Assembly: GCA_019745395.1 (NCBI GenBank)
Contig: JAIETG010000007.1
Coordinates: 32,482-96,481, forward strand
Length of the DNA stretch: 64,000 bases
Source of the DNA: Rhabdochlamydiaceae bacterium
GTDB lineage: Bacteria > Chlamydiota > Chlamydiia > Chlamydiales > Rhabdochlamydiaceae
Reading direction: 5' to 3'
Shown one piece after another: positions 8,580 through 16,984 of this stretch (its first letter is position 1; every line of letters begins with the position of its first letter). The notes under the pieces are model-generated. The model saw only the letters and a list, made by a program, of their open reading frames with translations. It was not told where the DNA came from and made no database searches. Position numbers and translations under genes: made by a program.

Positions 8580-10166
8580 ATGTCTCGGCTTCTTATTCAA
8601 TTTTCACATCTTTTTAAATCTTTCGGCTCTTTTTCGCTATTCGACGACATCTCTTTGACGATCAATCAAGGGGAGATTTTTGCTCTCATTGGCGAAAATG
8701 GTGCGGGAAAAACGACGCTTTTACAGCTTCTGATGGGCACCGCTTTGCCAGATGCTGGCCATTTCAGCAGAGCTCCCCATTTGACCATTGGGTTTTTGCC
8801 GCAGGAGGTCTCTCTACCATCCAGCGATATAAGCGCCAAAGCTTATATCGAAGAAGGAGCTCTCTCAGAACTAGAACGACAAATGACGACCTGTTTGGAT
8901 GATCCTGATCGCTTGCCTGAGTGGTCAGAGCTCCATGAGCGATACGAGCAACTCGGCGGCTATCAACGCATGCCCATTGAGAAAGTTTTAAAAGGGTTGA
9001 AACTAGACGCTTCCTTACTTGATCTCTCCATGACCACTTTAAGCAGCGGACAAAGAGTCCGCGTGGCATTGGCTAAAGCACTCATTGAAAACCCAGATTT
9101 ACTGCTGCTTGATGAACCGACGAATCACTTGGACATTGAAATGCTGGATTGGCTCGAGGAGATGCTGAGAACTCGAGATGGCGCTACGATCATCGTTTCA
9201 CACGATCGGAAATTTTTAAATGCAACTTGCAACCGGCTGATCGAGATTAAAAATGGCAAGTTGACCTGCTATGGCGGCAATTATGATTTTTATCTGGGAG
9301 AGCAGGAGAGGCTTCTAGAAAGACAGATGAAAGCCTTTGAATCGCAAGAAGAGGAAAGAGCCCTTTTAAAACAGAAAATCAAGGCTGTGACCTTCTCCAA
9401 AGGGAAGGCGCCTCCGCCAAAAGATCGAAACATCATGGCTTACGATCATAGAGGTGAAAAACATCAAAAATCTCTACAGCGCAATTTGGACGTTTTGAAA
9501 GCACGGCTTGCCGAAATTGAGGCCAATCCGCTACCAAACCCAAAACCAAAAAGTATTAGGGGACTGAGATTCCTGCCGACCCCACTCGCTTCAACAGTTG
9601 CGATCGAATTGGAACACGTCTCCAAAGCATTTGGTGAGAAACGACTCTTTTCCGGATTTACTAAAATGATCTGCAAAGGTGATCGGATTGTCTTGACTGG
9701 CCCCAATGGCTCTGGGAAAACGACTTTGCTTCGATGCATTGCCGGCCTACTGCCAGTGGATGCTGGTCAGATTCGATGTGCGCCAACCGCGAAAATTGCT
9801 TACCTGGATCAGGAAGTTGAATTACTGCCGATGGAACAAACGTCACTTCAGTACTTTGAAAGCAAATTCAGCCTATCTGAAGAAGAGCTGAGGCGCGAAT
9901 TGCATAAGGCGGCTATTGGTGGATCTGAGCTCTTGAGCCGTCCATTCTCCACCTTGAGCGTAGGCCAAAGGAAACGCCTCATGCTGCTTTCTTTGATCAT
10001 GGAGAAGCCCAACGTTCTTTTGCTGGACGAACCCACCAACCATCTCGATTTTCTGACATTGGAGGCATTTGAAACAGCTCTTCTGAATTTTGAGGGCGCA
10101 ATTTTGGCCATCTCTCACGATTCGACATTTATCGAGAAAATTGCTACTCAGGAGTGGAAACTATGA
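8580..10166 (+). CDS. ABC-F family ATPase (ribosome protection / translation factor type)
   Basis: A 528-residue soluble protein with two ATP-binding cassettes and no membrane segments. The first cassette has Walker A GENGAGKTT, signature LSSGQRVRVA and Walker B LLLLDEPTNHLD. The second has GPNGSGKTT, LSVGQRKRLM and VLLLDEPTNHLD. A charged linker of about 80 residues joins them (EEERALLKQKIKAV). ABC-F proteins bind the ribosomal E site; some are housekeeping translation factors and others displace antibiotics. The inducible-looking leader and the resistance-like neighbours favour the second role, as inference. It overlaps the following M20 gene by ATGA. Confidence 0.9.
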   Translation: MSRLLIQFSHLFKSFGSFSLFDDISLTINQGEIFALIGENGAGKTTLLQLLMGTALPDAGHFSRAPHLTIGFLPQEVSLPSSDISAKAYIEEGALSELERQMTTCLDDPDRLPEWSELHERYEQLGGYQRMPIEKVLKGLKLDASLLDLSMTTLSSGQRVRVALAKALIENPDLLLLDEPTNHLDIEMLDWLEEMLRTRDGATIIVSHDRKFLNATCNRLIEIKNGKLTCYGGNYDFYLGEQERLLERQMKAFESQEEERALLKQKIKAVTFSKGKAPPPKDRNIMAYDHRGEKHQKSLQRNLDVLKARLAEIEANPLPNPKPKSIRGLRFLPTPLASTVAIELEHVSKAFGEKRLFSGFTKMICKGDRIVLTGPNGSGKTTLLRCIAGLLPVDAGQIRCAPTAKIAYLDQEVELLPMEQTSLQYFESKFSLSEEELRRELHKAAIGGSELLSRPFSTLSVGQRKRLMLLSLIMEKPNVLLLDEPTNHLDFLTLEAFETALLNFEGAILAISHDSTFIEKIATQEWKL

Positions 10167-11272
10167 AAATATTATTGGATCAATTTATTGCTGACGCGAT
10201 CAAGATCCGTCACCACCTTCATCGAATTCCTGAATTGCAGTATGAAGAGCGGAAAACCGGCGCGTTCATTGCATCGACCCTAAGATCGTATGGCTATGAA
10301 ATTCAAGAAGGAATAGGCAAGACTGGGATTGTGGTCATTCTCGATTCGGGAAAGCCGGGAAAAACTATTGCCTTTCGAGCGGATATAGATGCCCTACCTA
10401 TCTCTGAAGCAACAGGGAGCGCTCATCAATCCACCCATCCTGGAGTTATGCATGCCTGCGGGCATGATGGCCATACTGCTACGCTTCTTTTGGTCGCCAG
10501 GATTTTGCAGCAAATCAAACCCCAGCTTAGAGGCAAGATCAAGCTCATATTTCAGCCTGCTGAAGAGGGCGGGAATGGATCAAGCGCAATGATTCAAGAT
10601 GGCGTTTTAAAACATCCATCTGTCGATGCCATCTTCGGCTACCACAATTGGCCTGGACTTCCCCTAAACTCGATCGCTACCCGGGCAGGCTGTATCCTTG
10701 CTGGTAGCGGGAGATTTGAGATCACAATTCACGGGAAAAGGGCGCATCTTTCCAATCCCAAAGATGCGATCAATCCCGTGACGATCGGAGTTGGCATAGT
10801 CAAAGAGATTGAAGCTCTATCCATTCCCATGACAGTGATCAATCTGCTTGGATTCAATAGCGGAGATTGGAAACAAGGAACATCAGAACGGACAGAAATT
10901 GTTGGATGCTACTTTGTCGAAGGAGAAGAAGCTTATCTGCAACTCAAGCAACGAATCGAATCGATTGTAGGGGAACATGGAACCGTAACCTTCCATGAAT
11001 TTCAGTCGGCAACCGTGAATACTCCTCAGGAAACAGAACAGGTCTTTTTTGCAGCGCGAAAAGCTGAGATAAAAGACGTCCAACGACTTGAGAGCTGTAA
11101 AATGGCTGCTGAAGATTTCTCCGAATATCTAAAGTATGTGCCAGGCTGTTATTTCTTAATGGGAGCAGGAGAGAGAACAGCTTCTCTTCATACCCCTTTT
11201 TATGACTTCCCCGATGAAATCTTAACCACAGCTGCCCAAATGTTTCTGCAAATTGCCATGGAGAATCATTAA
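10163..11272 (+). CDS. M20 family amidohydrolase (hippurate hydrolase/aminoacylase-like)
   Basis: A 369-residue metallopeptidase-fold amidohydrolase. The ATG at 10163 overlaps the ABC-F stop (ATGA) and follows CAGGAG, so it is preferred to the GTG at 10154. The M20D pattern is clear: HHLHRIPELQYEE near the start, ADIDALPI, MHACGHDGH, QPAEEGGNGSSAMI, and ACKMAAEDFSEYL-like sequence near the C-terminus, which together carry the metal and catalytic residues. Relatives remove N-acyl groups from amino acids or hydrolyse indole-acetyl and hippuryl conjugates. It probably forms an operon with the ABC-F gene, which is an unusual pairing. Confidence 0.87.
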   Translation: MKILLDQFIADAIKIRHHLHRIPELQYEERKTGAFIASTLRSYGYEIQEGIGKTGIVVILDSGKPGKTIAFRADIDALPISEATGSAHQSTHPGVMHACGHDGHTATLLLVARILQQIKPQLRGKIKLIFQPAEEGGNGSSAMIQDGVLKHPSVDAIFGYHNWPGLPLNSIATRAGCILAGSGRFEITIHGKRAHLSNPKDAINPVTIGVGIVKEIEALSIPMTVINLLGFNSGDWKQGTSERTEIVGCYFVEGEEAYLQLKQRIESIVGEHGTVTFHEFQSATVNTPQETEQVFFAARKAEIKDVQRLESCKMAAEDFSEYLKYVPGCYFLMGAGERTASLHTPFYDFPDEILTTAAQMFLQIAMENH

Positions 11273-11279
11273 CACCTGC

Positions 11280-11621
11280 TCAAGAGAGTTCGCTTAAGGC
11301 TGTTTCTTGGGCAATCCAAGCCAAATAACGAGGGGTTCCCTGAACAATGTCAACCTGCAAAATTTCTGGAACCTCATAGCTACAATGCTTTTGAATATAA
11401 CTCTGGACCGCATCAAAATGCTTGAGGGCAGTTTTGAAAATGACTTTTACCTCTTGACTCTCTTCAATTTTCCCTTCCCATCGATAGATTGATTCGACTT
11501 CGGGAAAAATAGATGCGCAGGCAATAAGCCGTTGATCCAGTAATCCATGAATGATCTTTTTGGCCTCTTGTTTATCCCGACACGTCCAGAAGATGTAGAT
11601 TATGTCTATTCTGGATGTCAT
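11280..11621 (-). CDS. cutA: CutA1 divalent-ion tolerance family protein
   Basis: A 113-residue protein with the typical CutA layout: IIYIFWTCRDKQEAKKI, LIACASIFPEVESIYRWEGKIEE, VKVIFKTA, and a C-terminus containing YEVPEILQVDI and YLAWI. CutA1 proteins form very stable trimers and have been linked to copper tolerance, although the biochemical role is unsettled. The ATG at 11621 overlaps the stop of the upstream GNAT gene (ATGA); the frame extends to a TTG at 11636, but that start is less likely. It is the last gene of a three-gene set with an exported-type GNAT and methyltransferase. Confidence 0.9.
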   Translation of the reverse strand: MTSRIDIIYIFWTCRDKQEAKKIIHGLLDQRLIACASIFPEVESIYRWEGKIEESQEVKVIFKTALKHFDAVQSYIQKHCSYEVPEILQVDIVQGTPRYLAWIAQETALSELS

Positions 11622-12154
11622 TCCGCTATTTTCCAATAAGCTTCTTTTTCCATACGGATCAGGAGTAGATCTTTTCGCAAGGTCCCTCCAATTTTTTCAT
11701 AGAAGGCAATAGCCTCTTCATTCCAATCAAAAGCATGCCATTCCATTCGACAACACCCAACCTCTTTTGCATAGCATGCTAATTGCTTCAATAAACCGGA
11801 ACCAATGCCTTGCCCACGCTCTGAAGGTTTTACATAGAGATCATCCACATAGAGAAATGGCGTTCCTTGATGCCCAGAATAGGCATAAGAGTAAAGAGCG
11901 TATCCAACAACCCCCTTTTCATTTTCTGCCAACTCAACATGAAAGTAGGAGGTTTGCCCAAAGCCATACTTTTCTAAGTTTGCCTTAGTAACTGGCAAAG
12001 TCACTAGATCCTTACCTTCAAATACAGCAAGATCACAAACCAGCTCATAAAGAACATTCAAATCTTCTACCCTCGCCGGACGAGTTTGAAAGGGCAAAAG
12101 ATCAGCATGTAAGCAAGCTCCAACTAGGAGAAGCAACCCAATGATAATTTTCAT
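11618..12154 (-). CDS. GNAT acetyltransferase with N-terminal Sec signal peptide
   Basis: The 178-residue protein begins with a classical signal peptide: MK, the hydrophobic stretch IIIGLLLLVGAC, then a likely cleavage site after LHA. A diamine-acetyltransferase-like GNAT domain follows (TRPARVEDLNVLYELV, YVDDLYVKPSERGQGIGSGLL, WNEEAIAFYEKIGG). GNAT enzymes need acetyl-CoA and are normally cytosolic, so an export signal is unusual. The adjacent methyltransferase at 12151-12993 shows the same feature. The genes overlap by ATGA. Export to the periplasm or beyond is inferred from the N-terminus only. Confidence 0.82.
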   Translation of the reverse strand: MKIIIGLLLLVGACLHADLLPFQTRPARVEDLNVLYELVCDLAVFEGKDLVTLPVTKANLEKYGFGQTSYFHVELAENEKGVVGYALYSYAYSGHQGTPFLYVDDLYVKPSERGQGIGSGLLKQLACYAKEVGCCRMEWHAFDWNEEAIAFYEKIGGTLRKDLLLIRMEKEAYWKIAE

Positions 12155-12993
12155 TTTGTTGCCTCAACCTCCAAACGAGTCACAATAAAACTCACTTGGC
12201 CCTGGTCATCTACAGGAAGAATTTGAAGATAGCAGTCAACTAACTCTGTAAGAAAAGCATCTTTTAGATCGGCAGAAAGAGGTCTTAAATAGGGGAACCA
12301 TTGTTTTAGAAATCCTTGAAATACAGCTCTCGAAGGAAACCTCTCGTGTTTTGTCATTGTTTCTAATCGATCCGGAGAAAAATGAGCATTCACAAGTAAG
12401 TCTCTATATTCCTCTGGCTGATAGAATTTCCAAGGAGCTGAAAATTGAGTAAAATATTTTTCCCATTTCCTTGAAGAAATTGTTTTGCTTAACGCTTTTT
12501 CCATTGCATCTGGAAGGCCGGTCGGCATTTGAATACAAAGTCTCCCTCCAGGCTTAAGGGCTTTCTCAAAACGTTCCAATGCTTGTTTTTGTTCTAGTAC
12601 CCATTGCATAACCGTAAAAGAAGTGATCAGGTCGAATTTTTCGTGAAAATTGACTTGCGCTGCACCCTGAACGAGAAATGAGAGGGTTGGATAGTTGGAA
12701 AATGCCGCGTTCGCAAAATCTATCATCGAAGGAGAAATATCAACCCCGACAATTTCTGCATCGGGGAGTGCGCGAGCCATAGCAGCAGTGATTTTACCAT
12801 CTCCACATCCAACATCGAGAATAGCAGAAGCATTGTGCAAATCGAGAGTGGCTATGAAGTCTTCAGCAGAAGATTTCTGTGACTCAGAGTTCTTGGCATA
12901 TTCATCCCCTTTCCAAGGATCTTTAACTGGAGCTGCGCAAAGAGATGAAAGGACTATTGCCCCTAAAAAGATTGAAAAGGAAAATACATTCAT
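12151..12993 (-). CDS. SAM-dependent methyltransferase with Sec signal peptide
   Basis: A 280-residue class I methyltransferase resembling trans-aconitate methyltransferases. Motif I is ILDVGCGDGKITAAMA, and the acidic end of strand 2 is IVGVDISPSMI. FDLITSFTVMQWV and KPGGRLCIQMP follow. The N-terminus is a signal peptide (MNVFSFSIFLGAIVLSSLCA, cleavage probably before APV). The Leu before Cys argues against lipidation. A SAM enzyme with an export signal is unusual, since SAM is cytosolic. It is first in a short operon with the exported-type GNAT and CutA. Confidence 0.83.
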   Translation of the reverse strand: MNVFSFSIFLGAIVLSSLCAAPVKDPWKGDEYAKNSESQKSSAEDFIATLDLHNASAILDVGCGDGKITAAMARALPDAEIVGVDISPSMIDFANAAFSNYPTLSFLVQGAAQVNFHEKFDLITSFTVMQWVLEQKQALERFEKALKPGGRLCIQMPTGLPDAMEKALSKTISSRKWEKYFTQFSAPWKFYQPEEYRDLLVNAHFSPDRLETMTKHERFPSRAVFQGFLKQWFPYLRPLSADLKDAFLTELVDCYLQILPVDDQGQVSFIVTRLEVEATK

Positions 12994-13153
12994 AATACCT
13001 CAACTTAGCCTGTATGAAGCAAACCTTTATAGTTGAACTCTCATTTTACAAGCAAACTTTCCTTAATTTTCCTAAGTGCCTCTAGCCTATACATCATTCC
13101 CTTCCAAAACGGGGGAGGATTTTTTTCAAAGAATTCAAAAACTGAAAGATATC

Positions 13154-14326
13154 TCATGAGTGAGAGCGCAGATTGCGGAAGTACTCAGCCGCGCTTTCGG
13201 ATTCCTGAACTGCAATTCTTGCCCTGGCAAACATCTCTCGTTCATATTTCTCTATCAATATCGGCCAACCGACAGGCTCCTGCGAAGAAGCTAACAGTGT
13301 TGATAATACTCTGGCGTCTTCGAGCGCATTATTCCCGCCTAGTCCTCGTTCTGTAGGCATAGCATGAGCTGAATCGCCAACAAGAGTGACTCTGCCTGTT
13401 GGAGCCATAGGAAATTGGTCAGAGTCAGGAAATTGAGTAGTGCTTACAAGCCAAGGCGCCATTATCCCTTCCGCCGGAGTATCGTATACCAGCTTTTTCA
13501 AGCTTTCATGCCAAGGTTCATTTTTCATCAACTGCTTGCAATGATCCAATATTCTCGTGCGGTATTCCAATCCCTGATCGAACTGATACCAAGGCGCATT
13601 TCGATTTTTTACTTCTTCCGAGAATGCCCAAAAAACTGTAGGACTTCTATCAGCCCGTTCTGAAAAGCACACTCCCATGTAATGAGAATTAGGTCCCAGA
13701 AAACGAACCAATCCTGTTTTGTTTAAAGGAAGAAGCATGTCCCACTCTGGCGTACGGTCAATCTGCCCTCCTAAGATGGCGCGGTTGCTGTCAGTTACCT
13801 TTGGAATTGATCCAAGCCTGTCCCCGTATATTGATGGCAAGAGTTCTCTTACGATTGATCCTCCTCCATCGCATCCAACAAGCAAATCTCCATCGGCATA
13901 TGATCCATCTGCAAAATGAGCAATCACTTGGTCGCCATTATCTTCAAACATGACAAGACGCTTGTTCCATTTAATGTCGATCCCTTCCTGCAAAAGAGCC
14001 CTCAATTCTGAACGGAGGAACTGGACGGCAGCATCCTGCCCTTGCGGGACACTGAAAAAGGGGTCCATCTTTTCATTGGCACAGGTAAATCCATCTCCCA
14101 CATCAGCAACCTTCGCCATGGACAAATGACCCATTTTTTTAGGCGTGAGTAATGCAGCTAATGCATGCATTCCCAGCGACCGAATTGAAATCCGATATCC
14201 CTGTAGTCTACTTGTAGGGCTCTCATCCCTTTCAAAAACTGTGGGATGAAAGCCAGCTTTGACAAGACCTTGAGCCAAAGCCAATCCGCCAAGCCCCGCT
14301 CCAATGATTAATATTTTGTTTTGCAT
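13154..14326 (-). CDS. FAD-dependent monooxygenase (TetX / PHBH-like)
   Basis: A 390-residue flavoprotein hydroxylase. The FAD-binding Rossmann motif is ILIIGAGLGGLALAQGL near the N-terminus. The DG motif (LLVGCDGGGSIVR) and the second FAD motif (GRVTLVGDSAHAMPTERGLG) are both present, as in group A monooxygenases including TetX and polyketide hydroxylases. ATG 14326 was chosen because it sits one base after the PadR stop and behind GAAGGG. The gene is co-transcribed with the PadR-type regulator upstream, which suggests induction by the substrate or a toxic aromatic compound. The substrate is unknown. Confidence 0.87.
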   Translation of the reverse strand: MQNKILIIGAGLGGLALAQGLVKAGFHPTVFERDESPTSRLQGYRISIRSLGMHALAALLTPKKMGHLSMAKVADVGDGFTCANEKMDPFFSVPQGQDAAVQFLRSELRALLQEGIDIKWNKRLVMFEDNGDQVIAHFADGSYADGDLLVGCDGGGSIVRELLPSIYGDRLGSIPKVTDSNRAILGGQIDRTPEWDMLLPLNKTGLVRFLGPNSHYMGVCFSERADRSPTVFWAFSEEVKNRNAPWYQFDQGLEYRTRILDHCKQLMKNEPWHESLKKLVYDTPAEGIMAPWLVSTTQFPDSDQFPMAPTGRVTLVGDSAHAMPTERGLGGNNALEDARVLSTLLASSQEPVGWPILIEKYEREMFARARIAVQESESAAEYFRNLRSHS

Positions 14327-14327
14327 T

Positions 14328-14849
14328 TCATTTACCCTTCTCATCATTTAACCATTGAATTTCTGATTCAAGGAGAACGATTCCGTATCTCAATGCTTTA
14401 AGGCGAATCGCTTTACGAGGCGAATCAACTATGCCCTCTAATCTCTCTTCGATTTTCTTGTATTCTTCGTAGATCTTTTCGATTTTTTCTAATCTTTCTT
14501 CAAACAACCGGATCATCTCTTTTTGATCCGTGACAAAAAAGAGTTTAAGGAGAAACTCGTTGCGCGGAGTTTCCGATCCAGTCGGGCTTTCAAACCAATT
14601 CTTAAATTCCTCCTGGCCTGGCTCCCTAATCGAAAAGACCTCTTTCTTTTTCTTTCCCACATAGGCGATCTTGGATAGTACCTTTCCTTCTTTAGCCAAA
14701 ACCTTCAGCATGGGATAGAGCGTCGAATCGGATTCCCGCCAAAAATAAACCGTCGACCTCCCCATTAGAGATTTGATCTCATATCCAGTTTTGGGACCTT
14801 CAAGGAGCATTCCCAAAATAGCGTATCTTGTTTTGTTGACTAATTTCAT
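14328..14849 (-). CDS. PadR family transcriptional regulator
   Basis: With the start at ATG 14849 the protein has 173 residues. The N-terminal winged helix is typical of PadR (TRYAILGMLLEGPKTGYEIKS, STLYPMLKVLAKEGKV). The C-terminal half is a long charged helical region (RLFEERLEKIEKIYEEYKKIEERL), the dimerisation arm of the vinculin-like alpha-helical type. The frame could also start at 14873, but that ATG lies at the edge of an inverted repeat. PadR proteins usually repress their own operon and respond to phenolic or drug ligands. Here the operon includes the TetX-like monooxygenase. Confidence 0.85.
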   Translation of the reverse strand: MKLVNKTRYAILGMLLEGPKTGYEIKSLMGRSTVYFWRESDSTLYPMLKVLAKEGKVLSKIAYVGKKKKEVFSIREPGQEEFKNWFESPTGSETPRNEFLLKLFFVTDQKEMIRLFEERLEKIEKIYEEYKKIEERLEGIVDSPRKAIRLKALRYGIVLLESEIQWLNDEKGK

Positions 14850-14857
14850 CAGAAATA

Positions 14858-14870
14858 CCCAGTTACTGGG
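14858..14870. promoter_or_regulatory. Inverted repeat next to the PadR start
   Basis: CCCAGT-T-ACTGGG is a perfect 6-bp inverted repeat 8 bp upstream of the preferred padR-like ATG. It could act as an operator or form a small hairpin in the messenger. No direct evidence of binding. Confidence 0.35.
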
Positions 14871-14890
14871 CATTTTGCCACAAGGGCCGA

Positions 14891-14907
14891 TTTACAAGCT
14901 ATGTAAA
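14891..14907. promoter_or_regulatory. Candidate PadR-type operator
   Basis: TTTACA-N5-TGTAAA is a perfect inverted repeat in the intergenic space between the PadR gene and the divergent operon. Its TACA/TGTA arms resemble the A/T-rich dyads bound by PadR family repressors. Confidence 0.45.
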
Positions 14908-14938
14908 TCAATTTTTGATCAAATTAACTCGTAACCTA

Positions 14939-14971
14939 TTGACTTTACCCCTGTATAACACATATTATACA
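14939..14971 (+). promoter_or_regulatory. Candidate promoter with overlapping dyad
   Basis: TTGACT (14939-14944) and TATTAT (14963-14968) are 18 bp apart and point to the + strand operon. A perfect dyad, TGTATAA-N6-TTATACA (14952-14971), covers the -10 region, where a bound repressor would block polymerase. PadR is the obvious candidate. Confidence 0.5.
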
Positions 14972-15009
14972 CCTTGATTTACCCATCAAATTCTCAAGGA
15001 AACTGTTAA

Positions 15010-15156
15010 ATGAACGAGTTGAAGATGGACGGGCTGGCGCATGTAAAAAACACTGCAGCCAAGGAAATCATATCGAACTCGGACAAGTTTTACAGAAAAC
15101 CGCTGAATGTTTGGAAATTGCAAGCGAATGCCAAGAAAATATTTGCAGTTGACTAA
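15010..15156 (+). CDS. Small hypothetical protein (48 residues)
   Basis: The frame starts at ATG 15010, nine bases behind AAGGA, and runs to TAA 15154-15156. The product begins MNELKMDGLAHVKN and is basic towards its C-terminus (WKLQANAKKIF). It lies just downstream of the candidate promoter at 14939-14968 and 52 bp before the BAAT-nucleotidyltransferase gene, so it could be the first cistron of that operon or a leader ORF. No family is recognised. Confidence 0.45.
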   Translation: MNELKMDGLAHVKNTAAKEIISNSDKFYRKPLNVWKLQANAKKIFAVD

Positions 15157-15208
15157 GAATCAATGAATTGGCATCATAACCCTCCCGTTTCAACCCACGA
15201 GGTAATTA

Positions 15209-16975
15209 ATGTCTGTTCTCTTTCTCTCTTGTTGCCTTGCGACAACGTTGCTGAATCAACCACATCTATCGATTACGCAGCCTGCTGGGCAAACAATAGA
15301 TCGAGAAATACACATTCAAGTTGAAAATCTTACACCTTCCCAAGAGATAGAACTACAAGCTGAAGCTGAAGACCAACAAGGAGATATTTGGTTTTCTAGC
15401 GCTATTTTTCATGCAGACGCGAACGGTCAAGTAGACGTAGCCTCAGCTTCACCAACTGAGAATTCTTCCTATGAGGGTATCGATGGAATGGGGCTTTTTT
15501 GGTCTATGCTTCCAGCTTCTGGGGATACAGCGGCCAGTTTCAAATGTAAAAATGATACGATTCCTGTTAAAGTTAAGCTCTACGTCGCTGATGATTTGGC
15601 GGCCAAAGAAACAGTGACTCGTTATCTCAAAGCCCCAGATGTCAAAAGAATCGATGTTAGAGAAAATGGCCTCGTAGGCGTTCTATTTCTCCCGCAATCA
15701 GAGAGACCTCTCCCTGTGATCATCACACTGAGTGGATCAAATGGCGGGCTGAGTGAAAACAGAGCAAAGCTTCTTGCTTCGAATGGATTTGCTGTATTCG
15801 CTCTCGGATATTTCGGCGTTGATGGCCTGCCCGCCAATCTACAGGATATTCCTCTGGAATATTTTGAAACTGCTTTTGCATGGCTGAAAGAGCAGCCTAA
15901 TCTTGACTCGTCACGTGTTGGCCTATATGGGGCTTCAAGAGGGGCCGAGCTGTCTTTGATTCTCGGATCATTTTTCCCAAATTCAGTACAGGCAATCGTC
16001 GCCATCGTTCCAAGCAGTGTAGTATACGGGGGCTTAAGTGAAACACCTGTAAATGCATGGATCTATCAAGGCAAACCTATTCTTCCTTTTGCTCCCGTTC
16101 CACAGACAGATTTTGCAGATGGCAAGGGCAAAATTCCCGAAAATCCAGCCAATACTCGTCAGAACTTTTTGGAAGGAATGAAAAATGAGGTCGCTTTTGC
16201 TGCGGCCTCAATTCCCGTTGAAAACATTCGCTGTCCTATTCTCCTTGTTTCTGGAGGAGATGACCAGATGTGGCCATCAGATCTCTATGTACAACAGATC
16301 ATGAATCGCCTTACAAAGACTCACTCCTCAATTATCTGCCGTTATTTGCACTATCCGGATGCTGGGCACGGGATTAACATTCCGAATCTCCCCATTCCTG
16401 GACCCACGTATTATCATCCAGTTGGGAAACTTTGGTTTTCTATGGGAGGGACTCGCGCCGCAGATGCTAGAGCAAGCGGCGATGCCTGGAACAAATTAGT
16501 CGCTTTTTTTCATGAATCCTTAGGCGACAGGGCCAATCATATGCAGCAAAGCAATCAAGAAAAATTCGCTGCTCTAAGAGGGTTTCAGTTGCCAATAGAT
16601 CAATATGCGATCACTGGTAGCGGACCTCTCGGTATTCGCAATCTGAAAGCAATAGGTGACATCGATATCATCGTCACCCCCAAATTATGGACCATACTCG
16701 CTGAAAAGTACGGCATAACTGACGAAAATGGGGTGAGAAAAATTATTTTGCTAGGAGGGATTGTTGAAGCATTTGCAGAAGGTTCATTTTATACCGCACC
16801 AGCAGACCCACAAGCCCCGACTATAGCTTCCCGCATAAAGGACGTAGAAATCATCGATGGACTCCCATTTGATTCCATTGAAAACGTGCTATACTACAAA
16901 CGTAAAGATGCACGAGAAAAAGACTTAAAAGATATTCTTCTCATCGAACAATGGATGAGAATACAAAAATCGTAA
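15209..16975 (+). CDS. BAAT-type acyltransferase/thioesterase fused to a nucleotidyltransferase-like domain
   Basis: A 588-residue, three-part protein. Residues 20-135 form the immunoglobulin-like N-terminal domain of acyl-CoA thioesterase/BAAT proteins (ITQPAGQTIDREI, GLFWSMLPA). Residues 145-445 form the alpha/beta hydrolase with nucleophile GASRGAE (Ser243), SGGDDQMWP and DAGHGI. Residues from about 450 match nucleotidyltransferase-fold proteins (YAITGSGPLGIR, GDIDIIV), where GSG and DID suit the GS-x-D-x-D active site. A stop codon precedes the ATG, so the start is firm. The N-terminus (MSVLFLSCCLATTLL) is hydrophobic and may be a weak signal. It is the paralogue of 6327-7298 with two extra domains. 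The combination is not familiar. Confidence 0.8.
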   Translation: MSVLFLSCCLATTLLNQPHLSITQPAGQTIDREIHIQVENLTPSQEIELQAEAEDQQGDIWFSSAIFHADANGQVDVASASPTENSSYEGIDGMGLFWSMLPASGDTAASFKCKNDTIPVKVKLYVADDLAAKETVTRYLKAPDVKRIDVRENGLVGVLFLPQSERPLPVIITLSGSNGGLSENRAKLLASNGFAVFALGYFGVDGLPANLQDIPLEYFETAFAWLKEQPNLDSSRVGLYGASRGAELSLILGSFFPNSVQAIVAIVPSSVVYGGLSETPVNAWIYQGKPILPFAPVPQTDFADGKGKIPENPANTRQNFLEGMKNEVAFAAASIPVENIRCPILLVSGGDDQMWPSDLYVQQIMNRLTKTHSSIICRYLHYPDAGHGINIPNLPIPGPTYYHPVGKLWFSMGGTRAADARASGDAWNKLVAFFHESLGDRANHMQQSNQEKFAALRGFQLPIDQYAITGSGPLGIRNLKAIGDIDIIVTPKLWTILAEKYGITDENGVRKIILLGGIVEAFAEGSFYTAPADPQAPTIASRIKDVEIIDGLPFDSIENVLYYKRKDAREKDLKDILLIEQWMRIQKS

Positions 16976-16984
16976 GAAAGACCT

